From assembly GCF_012516375.2 (NCBI RefSeq), contig NZ_CP051204.2, positions 744,001-808,000 on the forward strand: 64,000 nucleotides of DNA, written 5' to 3'. This stretch comes from Chitinophaga oryzae. GTDB taxonomy: Bacteria; Bacteroidota; Bacteroidia; Chitinophagales; Chitinophagaceae. Below the pieces are notes generated by a model that searched no databases, was not told where the DNA came from, and saw only the letters and a list, made by a program, of their open reading frames with translations. Below, one piece after another: positions 25,954 through 35,203 of this stretch (position 1 is the first letter of the stretch; each line of letters opens with the position of its first letter). Both the position numbers and the translations under genes were made by a program.

Positions 25954-26526
25954 ATGGGTCTGAAAGCAGTAGTGGAGCTATATAAAGCGCATGCATCAGA
26001 GGATGGGTTACCGGCCCGCCAAAGCGGAAGGTTGCCTATGCTGGTCATTGACGGAATACCGTATTATATTGAGACACGTTTTAATGTGCTCCGACCAGTT
26101 AATATTTACCTTCCGGAAATCGATTATGGGGCCTGCAGCCGCTTAACTAATGACGGCCAGCACCAGCTGTTCTTTTATGACAAAAAATGTGGCAAGGGCA
26201 TCAATGACCTTAGCGGATATATCCCAGAAAACGTGTTGTTGGTAAAGGTTCCTGAGAACCGCTTCCTTGACCCCTTTATGCACTCCATGCTCACTAACCT
26301 GCCGGTTTCACGCTTCCTTGAAAATGGCCGTTTGCTGATGTACCGGGTCGCAGAGACCGTTCCGGTAACCCAGCGGATGATCAACCGTGTTATCAACAAA
26401 ATGGGTCCCAGGGAGTCCTTTGAGAACCTGTTTAATAATGCTAAGCGAATTGCACTTGCGGCAAACAGCACCTTACAGACCACTTCAGGCACAAAACATA
26501 AAAAGCGACGAAACAGCCTCCGGTAA
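25954..26526 (+). CDS. Unknown protein of the tra operon with basic tail
   Basis: This 190-residue soluble protein has no signal peptide and no known domain. The last residues (KHKKRRNSLR) are strongly basic. It lies between TraG and the first TraI-like gene, 55 bp after TraG. Its basic end is reminiscent of the tails on other unknown proteins of this operon. Confidence 0.7.
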   Translation: MGLKAVVELYKAHASEDGLPARQSGRLPMLVIDGIPYYIETRFNVLRPVNIYLPEIDYGACSRLTNDGQHQLFFYDKKCGKGINDLSGYIPENVLLVKVPENRFLDPFMHSMLTNLPVSRFLENGRLLMYRVAETVPVTQRMINRVINKMGPRESFENLFNNAKRIALAANSTLQTTSGTKHKKRRNSLR

Positions 26527-26568
26527 CCTTCGCCCATCTCTATTTCATCCACAGCAAAAACGATAGTC

Positions 26569-27243
26569 ATGAAAAGGCTTTTACTCCTGTTGTTCCTGGC
26601 AGGGGCACTGACCGTCCTGCCGACGCAAAAGAGCCATGCCGTTGTATGGGTTGTCGTCAAGGCCGCACTCAAAAAGGTGATCCGGGCCATCGACCTGGGT
26701 ATCCAGCGGCAGCAAAACAAAGTCATCTGGTTGCAGAATGCTCAGAAGACACTGGAAAACACCATGTCCAAATTGAAGCTGAAAGATATTTCCGAATGGT
26801 CTGAAAAGCAACGCCAGCTTTACGATCAGTATTTTAAGGAACTCTGGAAGATCAAAAATGCGATCCATACCTATAAGGAGGTGCGCGATATCATACGCCG
26901 GCAGGCAGGGCTGGTACAGGAATACGGGCACGCCTGGTCGTTGCTGCAGCGCGACAGCCATTTTACGCCCCGTGAACTCCGGCAGATGTATCGTATTTAC
27001 AGCGGCATCCTGGAGGAAAGCATGAAAAATGTCGAAGAGCTGACCATGGTGGTGAGCAGCCTTACTACCCAGATGGGCGATGGGCGCCGCCTGGAGCTTA
27101 TCGCTTACGTCAGCCGCCGGCTGGAACAGAACCTGGTCGACCTGCGGAGCTTCAATAACCAGAACTTCCGTATCAGCCTATCCAGGGCCGCCAGTGTGGA
27201 CGAGCAGAGGCAATTAAGGTTGCTTTATGGTATTGAAAACTGA
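26569..27243 (+). CDS. traI: TraI-like exported helical protein, copy 1 (VirB5-like)
   Basis: The 224-residue product has a signal peptide (ending SHA) and a long helical mature part with heptad character. A signature FTPRELRQMYRIYSGILEESMKNVEELTMV is shared in altered form with the gene at 29766. This fits the DUF4141/TraI-type periplasmic proteins of Bacteroidota elements, thought to take a VirB5-like role. It is one of three related genes in this operon. Confidence 0.75.
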   Translation: MKRLLLLLFLAGALTVLPTQKSHAVVWVVVKAALKKVIRAIDLGIQRQQNKVIWLQNAQKTLENTMSKLKLKDISEWSEKQRQLYDQYFKELWKIKNAIHTYKEVRDIIRRQAGLVQEYGHAWSLLQRDSHFTPRELRQMYRIYSGILEESMKNVEELTMVVSSLTTQMGDGRRLELIAYVSRRLEQNLVDLRSFNNQNFRISLSRAASVDEQRQLRLLYGIEN

Positions 27244-27248
27244 GGCTA

Positions 27249-27692
27249 ATGGAGATCGATGAAAAGCGATATGATCAAATGGCGCAGCGCTTTGCCCATG
27301 TATTGAGACGCAAAGGGTACAGGGGTAAATTTTTCCTGATGGATAGCCGCACCGAGCAACGGATACAGACAGATGGCACAATTGAGGACTGTTTAGGAAT
27401 GCTGCGCAAGGAATTTGAACGTAATGATGACTGCCAGGATGTACTGCTCTCCACATTCTCGGATCCGGCGTCCAGGCAGTACCGGTGTACCTTTTTACTG
27501 GACTACTCCGCTACTGACGGCTTTCATATCCGGATAGGGCATCTGTATGATGTGAAGCAGGAGCTCAGCCACATCATGAAACATCTGCCCATGGAGCAGG
27601 TACCGGGCGCTGCAATGATACCAACCTACTTTCCCAAGAAGAAGCCATGGGATGATTTCCAGCGCGGGAAAGGGTTTAAGCCAAAATACTAA
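27249..27692 (+). CDS. Unknown soluble protein with GKGFKPKY tail
   Basis: A 147-residue protein starting 5 bp after the TraI-like gene. It has no export signal. The C-terminus is basic and ends GKGFKPKY. No domain recognised. It is clearly part of the operon; its role is unknown. Confidence 0.7.
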   Translation: MEIDEKRYDQMAQRFAHVLRRKGYRGKFFLMDSRTEQRIQTDGTIEDCLGMLRKEFERNDDCQDVLLSTFSDPASRQYRCTFLLDYSATDGFHIRIGHLYDVKQELSHIMKHLPMEQVPGAAMIPTYFPKKKPWDDFQRGKGFKPKY

Positions 27693-27697
27693 TTATC

Positions 27698-28135
27698 ATG
27701 AATCAGGAGCGACTAATGGAGTATATAAGATCCTACCAGGAACTTTTAGCGGAAAAGCATTACGATGATGCCACATTAGGCAACGGTCATCCTGCCGATA
27801 CCATAAAGTTGAATCTTCAGAAGGGATTCCTGGAATACTTCAGTGATGGGAATTCCAATGGGGAAGGCTTTCTTACCTTGCAGACCTATGGTAAGCTGGG
27901 ACCCGGCAAGGAGCTTGTAGGAATTACCTTTGATTTCTATTGTAATGAAAATCTGGGAACGATTGACCTGAAGCAGATGGCTATCTACAATAATACTGGT
28001 ACCATAATTATTGAGACGCATAGCAATTCTGGTATTCCCGACCTGGAGGAAATATATACCCTTCTTAAAGAAAACGAGAAAGCAGACCAGAAACTGGGAT
28101 GCGCTACGAACAGGCGCGGTTTCCGCCCATTTTGA
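27698..28135 (+). CDS. Unknown soluble protein with RRGFRPF tail
   Basis: A 145-residue protein starting 5 bp after the previous stop. It is acidic overall but ends in the basic tail NRRGFRPF. No domain recognised. Together with the preceding gene it forms a pair between TraI-like copies 1 and 2. Confidence 0.7.
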   Translation: MNQERLMEYIRSYQELLAEKHYDDATLGNGHPADTIKLNLQKGFLEYFSDGNSNGEGFLTLQTYGKLGPGKELVGITFDFYCNENLGTIDLKQMAIYNNTGTIIIETHSNSGIPDLEEIYTLLKENEKADQKLGCATNRRGFRPF

Positions 28136-28183
28136 ATGTAGATCCTTTTAGCCCCCCATTTCATCAACAGTAAATACCAGCTT

Positions 28184-28810
28184 ATGAAAATGGGTTTATT
28201 ATTGTTTTTTTTCTTGTTGGTTGTCTACAGCGCTTCGGCCCAACTGCTGGGCGGTATTTTCAGCCAGAACAAGACGCAGGTTAAATATTACATGGAGCAG
28301 ATCGCGGTGCTTAAAGCTTATAAGGGTGTTTTGAAAACCGGCTACTGCGTAGTCAAGGATGGCGCCGGCCTGGTCAGCGATATCAGGAACGGCGAATTCA
28401 GCCTGCATAAAAACTATTTCAACAGTCTTTCCGCCGTAAGTACCCGCGTCAGCAGCAACTCCAGGGCAAAGGCTGTCTATGAAATGGTCTCGGAGGTAAG
28501 CAGGGGCACCTCGCGGATCGGACCCTATCTTTCCAACCTGCCGTACAGCACCTCCGAAACCTTACGCGATATGCTACTCCGCGGTAGCGAGTCGGCCTCC
28601 CGTGAGCTGGATGAAATGCTGCTGATCATCGAAGACGGCCAGACCGAGATGACGGAGGATGCCCGTCTTCAGGCCATTGACCGGATCTACTTCCAGCTAC
28701 AGCGGTTGTATGGTCACCAGATGCAGCTGCTGCGAAACATCTATGCGCTGTCGGAGTACTACCGCGGGCGACAGGCTGATATTGACCGCTATAAAAAAAT
28801 ATTCGACTGA
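28184..28810 (+). CDS. TraI-like exported helical protein, copy 2
   Basis: The 208-residue product has a signal peptide (ending SASAQ) and a helical mature part. It shares with copy 3 the pattern TEMTEDARLQAIDRIY / LRMADDERIKAIDRLY and a similar N-terminal half (GYCVVKDGAGLVSDIRNGEF versus GYDIVSKGYGTIRNITEGNF). It is thus a diverged paralogue in the same operon. Confidence 0.7.
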   Translation: MKMGLLLFFFLLVVYSASAQLLGGIFSQNKTQVKYYMEQIAVLKAYKGVLKTGYCVVKDGAGLVSDIRNGEFSLHKNYFNSLSAVSTRVSSNSRAKAVYEMVSEVSRGTSRIGPYLSNLPYSTSETLRDMLLRGSESASRELDEMLLIIEDGQTEMTEDARLQAIDRIYFQLQRLYGHQMQLLRNIYALSEYYRGRQADIDRYKKIFD

Positions 28811-28872
28811 ACATTTACTGATCACGACTTCCGGCGCCGCCCCCATGCTGAGAGCCTAAACGGTTATTCATT

Positions 28873-29709
28873 ATGCTAAAAATTATCTTGCTCGGTCTTG
28901 GCGTGCAAAGCACTGCATTGTACCTGATGTCTTCGATGGGAATGCTGCCGAAAGCTGACATGGCCATTTTTGTGGATACCGGCAAAGAAGGTACCGGCAC
29001 CTATCAGTATTTGCATTTTCTGCAAAATTGGCAGGCCTGCAACAATGGCCTGCCGTTGACCGTGCTTGCCGGCAAAAACCTGTACCAGGACTTGCTGCAT
29101 CCCTCCTACAGTGAGCGACCTACAAGCATCCCGGCATTTACCTATAGTCCCGATGGTACCATTGGCATGCTGCGCCGGCAATGCACTTCCGAATACAAGA
29201 TCAAGGTTATGGATGATTATATCCGGGATACGATCTATGGCCTGCCCAAATATGCCCGCAGGCCTGAGACAGAGCTCTGGTACGGTATTACCACCGATGA
29301 GATAGAACGGCTCTCGATTCCGCGCGAAGCCTGGAAGGTCAATTGTTACCCCTTTGCAGGATATTATACCACGCACGGTGGTGCGACAGAAGCGCTTTTA
29401 TGGGCTAGGCCGATGTCCCGGCAGGACGTCATCCATTGGTATGTGCTTCGTGAGCTGCCGGTGCCGCCCAAAAGTGCCTGTGTCTTTTGTCCCTATCAGT
29501 CCGACGCCAGTTGGGCCAGGCGCAAAAAACTCTTCCCGGAAGACTTTGCAGCGGCTGTTGCCGTGGATAAGGCTATCCGCAACAGCACCAGGGCGGGCGT
29601 GCTCTATCCTGTATTTCTGCACCGATCCTGCAAGCCACTGGAAAGCGTTGAGTTTGACAGCCGCGGTGATAAAGATTGGGGCGAATGCTCCGGTACCTGC
29701 CACGTGTAA
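28873..29709 (+). CDS. PP-loop ATP pyrophosphatase-like protein (PAPS reductase superfamily)
   Basis: The N-terminus LGLGVQSTALYL is the variant PP-loop (usual SGGxDS) of adenine-nucleotide alpha-hydrolase enzymes related to PAPS reductase. Cys residues occur in RRQCTSEYK, CVFCPYQSDASW and the C-terminal GECSGTCHV, which could bind metal or take part in sulfur chemistry. Its 278 residues have no membrane part. The substrate is unknown; such proteins occur on phages and mobile elements. It interrupts the tra gene order between TraI-like copies 2 and 3 and is followed by a GC-rich hairpin, as if inserted as cargo. Confidence 0.75.
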   Translation: MLKIILLGLGVQSTALYLMSSMGMLPKADMAIFVDTGKEGTGTYQYLHFLQNWQACNNGLPLTVLAGKNLYQDLLHPSYSERPTSIPAFTYSPDGTIGMLRRQCTSEYKIKVMDDYIRDTIYGLPKYARRPETELWYGITTDEIERLSIPREAWKVNCYPFAGYYTTHGGATEALLWARPMSRQDVIHWYVLRELPVPPKSACVFCPYQSDASWARRKKLFPEDFAAAVAVDKAIRNSTRAGVLYPVFLHRSCKPLESVEFDSRGDKDWGECSGTCHV

Positions 29710-29722
29710 CGGGCATTAACCC

Positions 29723-29750
29723 GCGCCGCCCTGCCTGTGGCAGGCGGCGC
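29723..29750 (+). terminator. GC-rich intra-operon hairpin
   Basis: GCGCCGC (29723-29729) and CTGCC (29731-29735) pair with GGCAG (29739-29743) and GCGGCGC (29744-29750), with one bulged C. There is no T-run. It sits 16 bp before the third TraI-like gene and may dampen expression or stabilise an RNA end. Confidence 0.5.
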
Positions 29751-29765
29751 CGCAAACAGTGAACA

Positions 29766-30395
29766 ATGAAAAAAATACTGTTGTTCCTGCTGCTTTTGGT
29801 GGCAGGCGCGAAAATACAACTGGCTTCCGCCCAGGCGGCGGAAATTCAACAGCTGGCACTCAATCTTGAAAAGCTCGCCCAGCTTAAAAGTATCCTTAGT
29901 GATCTGAAAAGAGGCTATGACATCGTCTCGAAGGGCTACGGTACGATCAGAAACATTACAGAAGGCAATTTCAATGTCCACCAGGCCTTTCTGGACGGGC
30001 TGCTGGCCGTTAACCCTAAGCTCGTCCGTTATAGCAAGGTGCCAGCCATCATCTCCGGGCAGGTCCATATCCTCTCTGAGTATAAAGAAGCCTGGCGACA
30101 GCTGAAGGCCGGTGGCCGCTTTACCGATAAGGAGCTGGATTATATGCTGCGTGTTTACAGCAACCTGTTGGAAAGAAGCCTGAAAAACCTGGACGAGCTG
30201 ACGATGGTGCTTACCGCCGGGGAGCTGAGGATGGCAGATGACGAAAGGATCAAGGCTATTGACCGGTTATATAACGACATGAATGAAAAGACCGCCTTCC
30301 TGCGGGCATTCAATAAAAGGGCCTTTGCGATCGATGGACAACGCCGGGTCTACCTGCGGGAAAACCAATCCCTCAGATCCCTTTACCGCAACTGA
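29766..30395 (+). CDS. TraI-like exported helical protein, copy 3
   Basis: The 209-residue product has a signal peptide (ending LASAQ) and a coiled mature part. The segment FTDKELDYMLRVYSNLLERS followed by LKNLDELTMV is clearly homologous to copy 1. It sits directly before TraJ, where TraI normally lies in CTnDOT-type operons, so this copy may be the functional positional equivalent. Confidence 0.75.
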   Translation: MKKILLFLLLLVAGAKIQLASAQAAEIQQLALNLEKLAQLKSILSDLKRGYDIVSKGYGTIRNITEGNFNVHQAFLDGLLAVNPKLVRYSKVPAIISGQVHILSEYKEAWRQLKAGGRFTDKELDYMLRVYSNLLERSLKNLDELTMVLTAGELRMADDERIKAIDRLYNDMNEKTAFLRAFNKRAFAIDGQRRVYLRENQSLRSLYRN

Positions 30396-30420
30396 TCTTA
30401 TAGGACAAATACAATTTCCC

Positions 30421-31431
30421 ATGCAACTAATTTTTAAAAATAACCGTGCTTTACTGCTGCTGTTTACTGCCGCCCTGGTGCTTTTACCATCTTTTGCGGG
30501 AGCTGCAGGGCTGAGCGATGCCATCTATAAGTACAACGATATCCTCAAGCGAATACTCGATGAAATGCTTCCTTCCTGCGACCGGCTCATTAACGTAGGT
30601 CGGGTGATCGGGGGTGTCGGCGCCTTCCTCTACATCAGTGTGCGGGTATGGAAGCACCTGGCACGTGCGGAAGCTATTGATTTCTTTCCGCTGCTACGTC
30701 CCTTCGCGCTGGGTATGGCCATTGTGCTGTTCCCGTTCGTGATCAGGATCATGAACGGCGTACTCGAGCCTATCGTAGACGGCACCCGTGAGATGAGCAG
30801 CGATGCCCTGACTGCAATCTATATCAATATCGACGAGCAGGAAAAGGCCCTGAAGCAGGACGCACCAGTCGGTGTAGATCAGGCGCCTGCCGATATGGGA
30901 AAGTACGAGCAGCCTGATGGCAGTACGGAGGACGGCGTATTCTCCGGCCTTCGCAACGCCTTTTCCTGGTTCAATATCAAAAGCTTTGTAAAGATCTTCG
31001 TCCTGGAGATTGTCCAGATCCTGTATACAGCGGTGGGCCTATGCATCAACACCATCAGGACATTTTACCTGATCATCCTAGCCATCATTGGCCCGCTTGT
31101 ATTTTCGCTTTCTATATTCGATGGTTTCCAGAATTCGCTCTCCAATTGGTTTGCGCGGTATATCAATGTCTCCCTGTGGCTTCCGATCTGCAACATCGTC
31201 GGTGGCATCAGCTCAAAAATATTGGTCAACCTATCCACGATGGACCAGGGATTTTTCAGCAGCACCGTGTACATCATCTTCATGATTATATCTATTGTTT
31301 GCTACACCACCGTACCCAATGTCGCCGGCTTCATTGTACAGGCCGGAGGGCGGGATACGCTACTGCATAAGATCAACAACATGACCCAGGCCGGAGGCAA
31401 GGCCGCCATGGCGGTTATCGGGAAGCTGTAA
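30421..31431 (+). CDS. traJ: TraJ-family protein, VirB6-like inner-membrane channel component
   Basis: From ATG 30421 the product has 336 residues with a signal-like first helix and at least five more hydrophobic segments, as expected for the polytopic TraJ. Characteristic blocks are LSDAIYKYNDILKRILDEM near the N-terminus and IGPLVFSLSIFDGFQNSL followed by WFARYINVSLWLPICNI. An upstream frame from 30283 overlaps the preceding gene and is rejected. TraK follows after 63 bp. Confidence 0.88.
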   Translation: MQLIFKNNRALLLLFTAALVLLPSFAGAAGLSDAIYKYNDILKRILDEMLPSCDRLINVGRVIGGVGAFLYISVRVWKHLARAEAIDFFPLLRPFALGMAIVLFPFVIRIMNGVLEPIVDGTREMSSDALTAIYINIDEQEKALKQDAPVGVDQAPADMGKYEQPDGSTEDGVFSGLRNAFSWFNIKSFVKIFVLEIVQILYTAVGLCINTIRTFYLIILAIIGPLVFSLSIFDGFQNSLSNWFARYINVSLWLPICNIVGGISSKILVNLSTMDQGFFSSTVYIIFMIISIVCYTTVPNVAGFIVQAGGRDTLLHKINNMTQAGGKAAMAVIGKL

Positions 31432-31494
31432 GGCTGGCATAGAAAACACATTTTATTTACTGAAAACTGCCCCCAATGAAACATTTAGCTCGTA

Positions 31495-32112
31495 ATGTTC
31501 AAGCAGTTCCACAATATAGAAACGGCGTTCCGGCATGTCCGGCTGTTCACCTTCGTTCTGATCGCCGCCTGTATGACCATAGTGTGCTTTGTGATCATCG
31601 AAAGCTACAAGATGGTCACCAAAGCGCAGGAGCGCATCTATATCCTGGCCAGCGGCAAAGCACTGGAAGCCCTTGCCGGTGAACGGAAGGATAACATTGC
31701 CGTCGAAGCCCGGGACCACATTAAAATGTTCCACTTCTACTTCTTTCAACTCGACCCGGACGATAAGCTGATAGCCAGCCATATCGGGCAAGCGCTGTAC
31801 CTAGCTGACGGCAGCGCCAAGAAGCAGTACGATGACCTTAGCGAAAGCGGCTATTATACCGGCCTTATCAGCGGCAATATCAGCCAGAATGTAACAATGG
31901 ATTCCATTGTGCTGAACATGGACAGCTATCCTTTTCAATTCCGGTATTTCGGTAAACAGCAGATCATCCGCCCAACGGCTGTCCTGACCCGTAACCTTAT
32001 AACAGAAGGTTATTTACGCAGCGTCGGACGGTCCGATGCCAATGCGCACGGCTTCCTGATCGAAAGGTGGCGGATCACGGATAATCATGACCTAGAAATC
32101 AAAAACCGATGA
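31495..32112 (+). CDS. traK: TraK-family protein, VirB8-like
   Basis: A 205-residue protein with a short cytosolic N-terminus, one membrane helix (about 17-37) and a periplasmic domain beginning SGKALEALAGERKDNIAVEA. This is the standard TraK layout, a VirB8-type scaffold of the secretion channel. Its stop overlaps the TraL start by 4 bp (32109-32112). Confidence 0.9.
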   Translation: MFKQFHNIETAFRHVRLFTFVLIAACMTIVCFVIIESYKMVTKAQERIYILASGKALEALAGERKDNIAVEARDHIKMFHFYFFQLDPDDKLIASHIGQALYLADGSAKKQYDDLSESGYYTGLISGNISQNVTMDSIVLNMDSYPFQFRYFGKQQIIRPTAVLTRNLITEGYLRSVGRSDANAHGFLIERWRITDNHDLEIKNR

Positions 32113-32441
32113 TGATGTGGACCTTCTTTAAAAACAGATCACGCAGCGGGATAGGAGATAGAACGGCGGCTACCATCGCGGCTGCCATCATCCGCGGCCA
32201 GCTGCGGCTCTCCGACTGGCTTGCCGCTAAAGACCGTAAGCTCAGGACCAGCCAGCGAAAAATCCTCTTCCTCCTATTCTTCGCTCTTTTTTTCTATTGG
32301 GCGGCATGGACAATCGTATCCGTCTTTAGCCCGGACGCTAAAACAATAAAAGCCGAATTGATCCTATTCCACCGTGACAGTACGGGGCATGCGTCCCGGA
32401 CATACCCCCATAACGCTTCTCACTTACCCATACAACGATAG
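32109..32441 (+). CDS. traL: TraL-like small membrane protein
   Basis: The 110-residue product has a basic N-terminal half and one membrane helix (about 52-72, ILFLLFFALFFYWAAWTIV). Position between TraK and TraM with start/stop overlap identifies it as the TraL equivalent; sequence alone is weaker evidence. Confidence 0.75.
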   Translation: MMMWTFFKNRSRSGIGDRTAATIAAAIIRGQLRLSDWLAAKDRKLRTSQRKILFLLFFALFFYWAAWTIVSVFSPDAKTIKAELILFHRDSTGHASRTYPHNASHLPIQR

Positions 32442-32445
32442 CAAT

Positions 32446-33753
32446 ATGACCACGACCGTACAGCAAAACAAAAGCAGAAAAAGGCTGCTTATCTATCCGC
32501 TTCTCTTCTTACCCTTCGCAACGCTGGCCTTCTGGGCGTTGGACGGCGGTAAGGGCGCGGCCCAGACTGCGCCTCAACAACAAGGCCTAAACCACCAGCT
32601 TCCACAAGCGCACCTATCAGAGGATCCGCTGGACAAAATGAGCCTTTACCGTAAGGCGGCGGCCGATTCCGCTGCACTCCGGGAAAGGAAGGCGATGGAT
32701 CCGTTCAATATGGGTACCGCTGACGGCTTGTCTTTCACCATCGACTCCATACCGGCAAGCGACAGTATGCTGCCCGCCGCAGAAGGTCTCAGCCGCAGCA
32801 CTTGGCGATACGGCCCGGATGCCAATGAACTGAAGGTGACCGAAAGGCTTAAAAAGCTGGAGGATATTATGACAATGCCCCCACAGCCTCCTGTACCCGC
32901 AAGCCCCCAGGCTTACCAGCCAACTGCTGATCATGCCAACCTGGACCGGCTCGAACAAATGATGCAGTCCATGACGACCTCGGCCGGCGGAGACCCCGAA
33001 ATGAAACAGCTGGGACAGATGCTGGAGTCGATCAAGGACATCCAGAACCCTGCCAGGGTGCAGCAACGGCTAAGAGAACAATCGGAAAAAAATCGCGGCA
33101 GGGTGTATACCGTCGACCGGCCTGTCCGTCAGACCACTGCCGGCTATTTATCCAACGGGGCATCGGCTGTACTTGGCCGGAAAGTAGACAGTAAGGATGG
33201 TATCCCCGTTTACGAGCCACTATCGGAGCGCAACGGCTTTTATGACCTGGAAGATGCGATGGCTTACCGGGAAACGGGACAGACGGCCATCCCTGCCGTC
33301 ATACACGAAACACAAACCGTTGTCTCCGGGTCCACGGTCAAGATGCGGCTTACGGAAGAGGTGATGGTCAATGGCGTTCTTATCCCACAGGGAACCTTTA
33401 TTTACGGCAGCTGTGCCATCAGCGGGGAGCGGCTGACAATAGACATCCCCGGCTTAAGGTACGGCAAACGGCTGTTTCCCGTGTCCTTGGCCGCCTTCAG
33501 TCTCGACGGCCTGGAGGGGATCAGCATCCCGGGGGCATTGACCAGGGACGCCGCTAAGGAAGGAATGGACAGGACGGTACAGAGCCTGAACCTGATGAGC
33601 ATGGATCCCTCGATTGCTGCGCAGGCCGCAGGAGCAGGTGTGGAAGTAGCCAAAGGCCTTTTCGGCAAAAAGGTAAAAATGATCCGCGTTACCCTGAAGG
33701 CAGGTTTTCCCTTGCTGCTTATGGACGCCAAAGCAAAGCAGGATCTCGAATAA
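32446..33753 (+). CDS. traM: TraM-family protein, VirB10-like
   Basis: From ATG 32446 it has 435 residues: a short basic start, one membrane helix (about 14-32), a long Pro/Gln-rich periplasmic linker, and a conserved C-terminal domain (VKMRLTEEVMVNGVLIPQGT ... ERLTIDIPGLRYGKRLFPV). This is the VirB10-like energy-sensing core component. The upstream in-frame ATG at 32374 lies inside TraL and is rejected. Confidence 0.9.
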   Translation: MTTTVQQNKSRKRLLIYPLLFLPFATLAFWALDGGKGAAQTAPQQQGLNHQLPQAHLSEDPLDKMSLYRKAAADSAALRERKAMDPFNMGTADGLSFTIDSIPASDSMLPAAEGLSRSTWRYGPDANELKVTERLKKLEDIMTMPPQPPVPASPQAYQPTADHANLDRLEQMMQSMTTSAGGDPEMKQLGQMLESIKDIQNPARVQQRLREQSEKNRGRVYTVDRPVRQTTAGYLSNGASAVLGRKVDSKDGIPVYEPLSERNGFYDLEDAMAYRETGQTAIPAVIHETQTVVSGSTVKMRLTEEVMVNGVLIPQGTFIYGSCAISGERLTIDIPGLRYGKRLFPVSLAAFSLDGLEGISIPGALTRDAAKEGMDRTVQSLNLMSMDPSIAAQAAGAGVEVAKGLFGKKVKMIRVTLKAGFPLLLMDAKAKQDLE

Positions 33754-33792
33754 GCCTGTAAAACAACATTACACAACAACACACGATAGAAT

Positions 33793-34620
33793 ATGAAACA
33801 CTTATTGTTTGTTTTTATCTGCTTCCTCGTAGGAATGCACAGCACAGAGGCCCAACAGGACCATGCCATGGATAACGCCCAGCTTCCCACCTTTCCGCTG
33901 GACATCACCTGGCACAAAACATCTTTACTCATCTTCCCGCAGCCCATCAGGCATGCAGACCGCGGCGATGCCTATGTGCTGGCCGAAACCGTTAAGGACG
34001 CAGATAACATCCTGAAGGTAAAGGCAGGAAAGAAAAACTTTGAAGAAAGCAACTTGCAGGTAGTGACCTGCGATGGGAAGGTGTACAGCTTCACCGTAAG
34101 CTACAGAGATCATATTTCCGGCAAGCCGATCGATATGGGCAGGGCCGTGCCTTATGCCCCTGTTACGTTTCCCGGGATCTCGCTCAACAGTAAGCAGATC
34201 GAAGACCTTTCCCGCAAAGTGGCGCAGTCTTATGCTTTCCTGCATGGCGGAATGTTCCACCGGTATGGGATCAGGCTGGAAACGCAAGGCATTTATGTCA
34301 GGGACGATGTGTTGTTCTTTCAGTTTCGGATAAAAAATGAAACCAATATTCCCTTTGAGCCAGCGACCATCCGGTTTTATATAAGGGACCGCAAACGGGC
34401 AAAGCGAACCGCGGTGCAGGATACAGAAGTAACGGCCCTGAAGGTGCTGCAGACCGGCAGTCCGGAGTCGGATAAAGGAAAGACCATCGTCGCTGCCTTT
34501 CCCCGCTTTACCATAGCGGAGAACAAATACTTCGGTATCGAGATCATAGAAAAGCAGGGTGACAGAAATCCCACCAACCGCATCAAGCAGAAAAAACTAC
34601 TCAAGGCCCGGGGCCTTTAA
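33793..34620 (+). CDS. traN: TraN-family protein (DUF4138), VirB9-like
   Basis: The 275-residue product has a signal peptide (ending STEAQ). A beta-rich periplasmic domain follows with the family blocks WHKTSLLIFPQPIRHADRGD and FRIKNETNIPFEPATIRFYI. TraN is the outer part of the channel core. TraO, TraP and TraQ, which usually follow, are not found after it. Confidence 0.9.
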   Translation: MKHLLFVFICFLVGMHSTEAQQDHAMDNAQLPTFPLDITWHKTSLLIFPQPIRHADRGDAYVLAETVKDADNILKVKAGKKNFEESNLQVVTCDGKVYSFTVSYRDHISGKPIDMGRAVPYAPVTFPGISLNSKQIEDLSRKVAQSYAFLHGGMFHRYGIRLETQGIYVRDDVLFFQFRIKNETNIPFEPATIRFYIRDRKRAKRTAVQDTEVTALKVLQTGSPESDKGKTIVAAFPRFTIAENKYFGIEIIEKQGDRNPTNRIKQKKLLKARGL

Positions 34621-34641
34621 ACCCGGTTAATCCGAAATACT

Positions 34642-35151
34642 ATGTTAAACGAAGGCATCACTCCCTATGATAAAACAGTCATGGGGGAAATCAGTAACTG
34701 GAAACGGATCGAGGCCACCATCAGGGATCTGTCGGGACCGAAGGTCCTGGAAGAGCGGGAATGGCTGCAACTTCGGCTACAGGAATACGAGCGTATTGTC
34801 CGGCAGTTCCGGGGCACCGTATCCACCCGGGATGAAAGGGCATGGCTGATCGTAGCATCTATCGAACGTAAGCGGCTGGAAAAGGCCCTTTATCCTTCTA
34901 TGATGGCCAGGGTTATCCGCAGGTTCAAAAACGCACTGTTTGAGCGGCTGGATAACGGCAGAAAGCAGGAACAAGGTTTTGATCCTGTATTTAACGATGT
35001 GTTATTCCATCAGCGCGATATCACTTCGGGACGGGCACAATCTACCACGCCTGCAGAAAACCAGCAGCAGGATATTTTTATTAAAAAACCAATAGGCCCG
35101 GACCTAAGTGGACGGCAGGAAAAGAAAAACGACAATGGCCTGCATATGTAG
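34642..35151 (+). CDS. Helical protein of unknown function in the tra operon
   Basis: A 169-residue soluble protein, mostly helical and rich in Arg/Glu (REWLQLRLQEYERIVRQFRG). It starts 21 bp after TraN. It ends in NDNGLHM after a lysine-rich stretch. No family recognised. It takes the place where TraO would be expected but does not resemble it. Confidence 0.7.
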   Translation: MLNEGITPYDKTVMGEISNWKRIEATIRDLSGPKVLEEREWLQLRLQEYERIVRQFRGTVSTRDERAWLIVASIERKRLEKALYPSMMARVIRRFKNALFERLDNGRKQEQGFDPVFNDVLFHQRDITSGRAQSTTPAENQQQDIFIKKPIGPDLSGRQEKKNDNGLHM

Positions 35152-35203
35152 CTCCGTTCAGGTAGTACCATCAACCCATTTTGACCTTTAAGCGCATAGA
35201 CCA

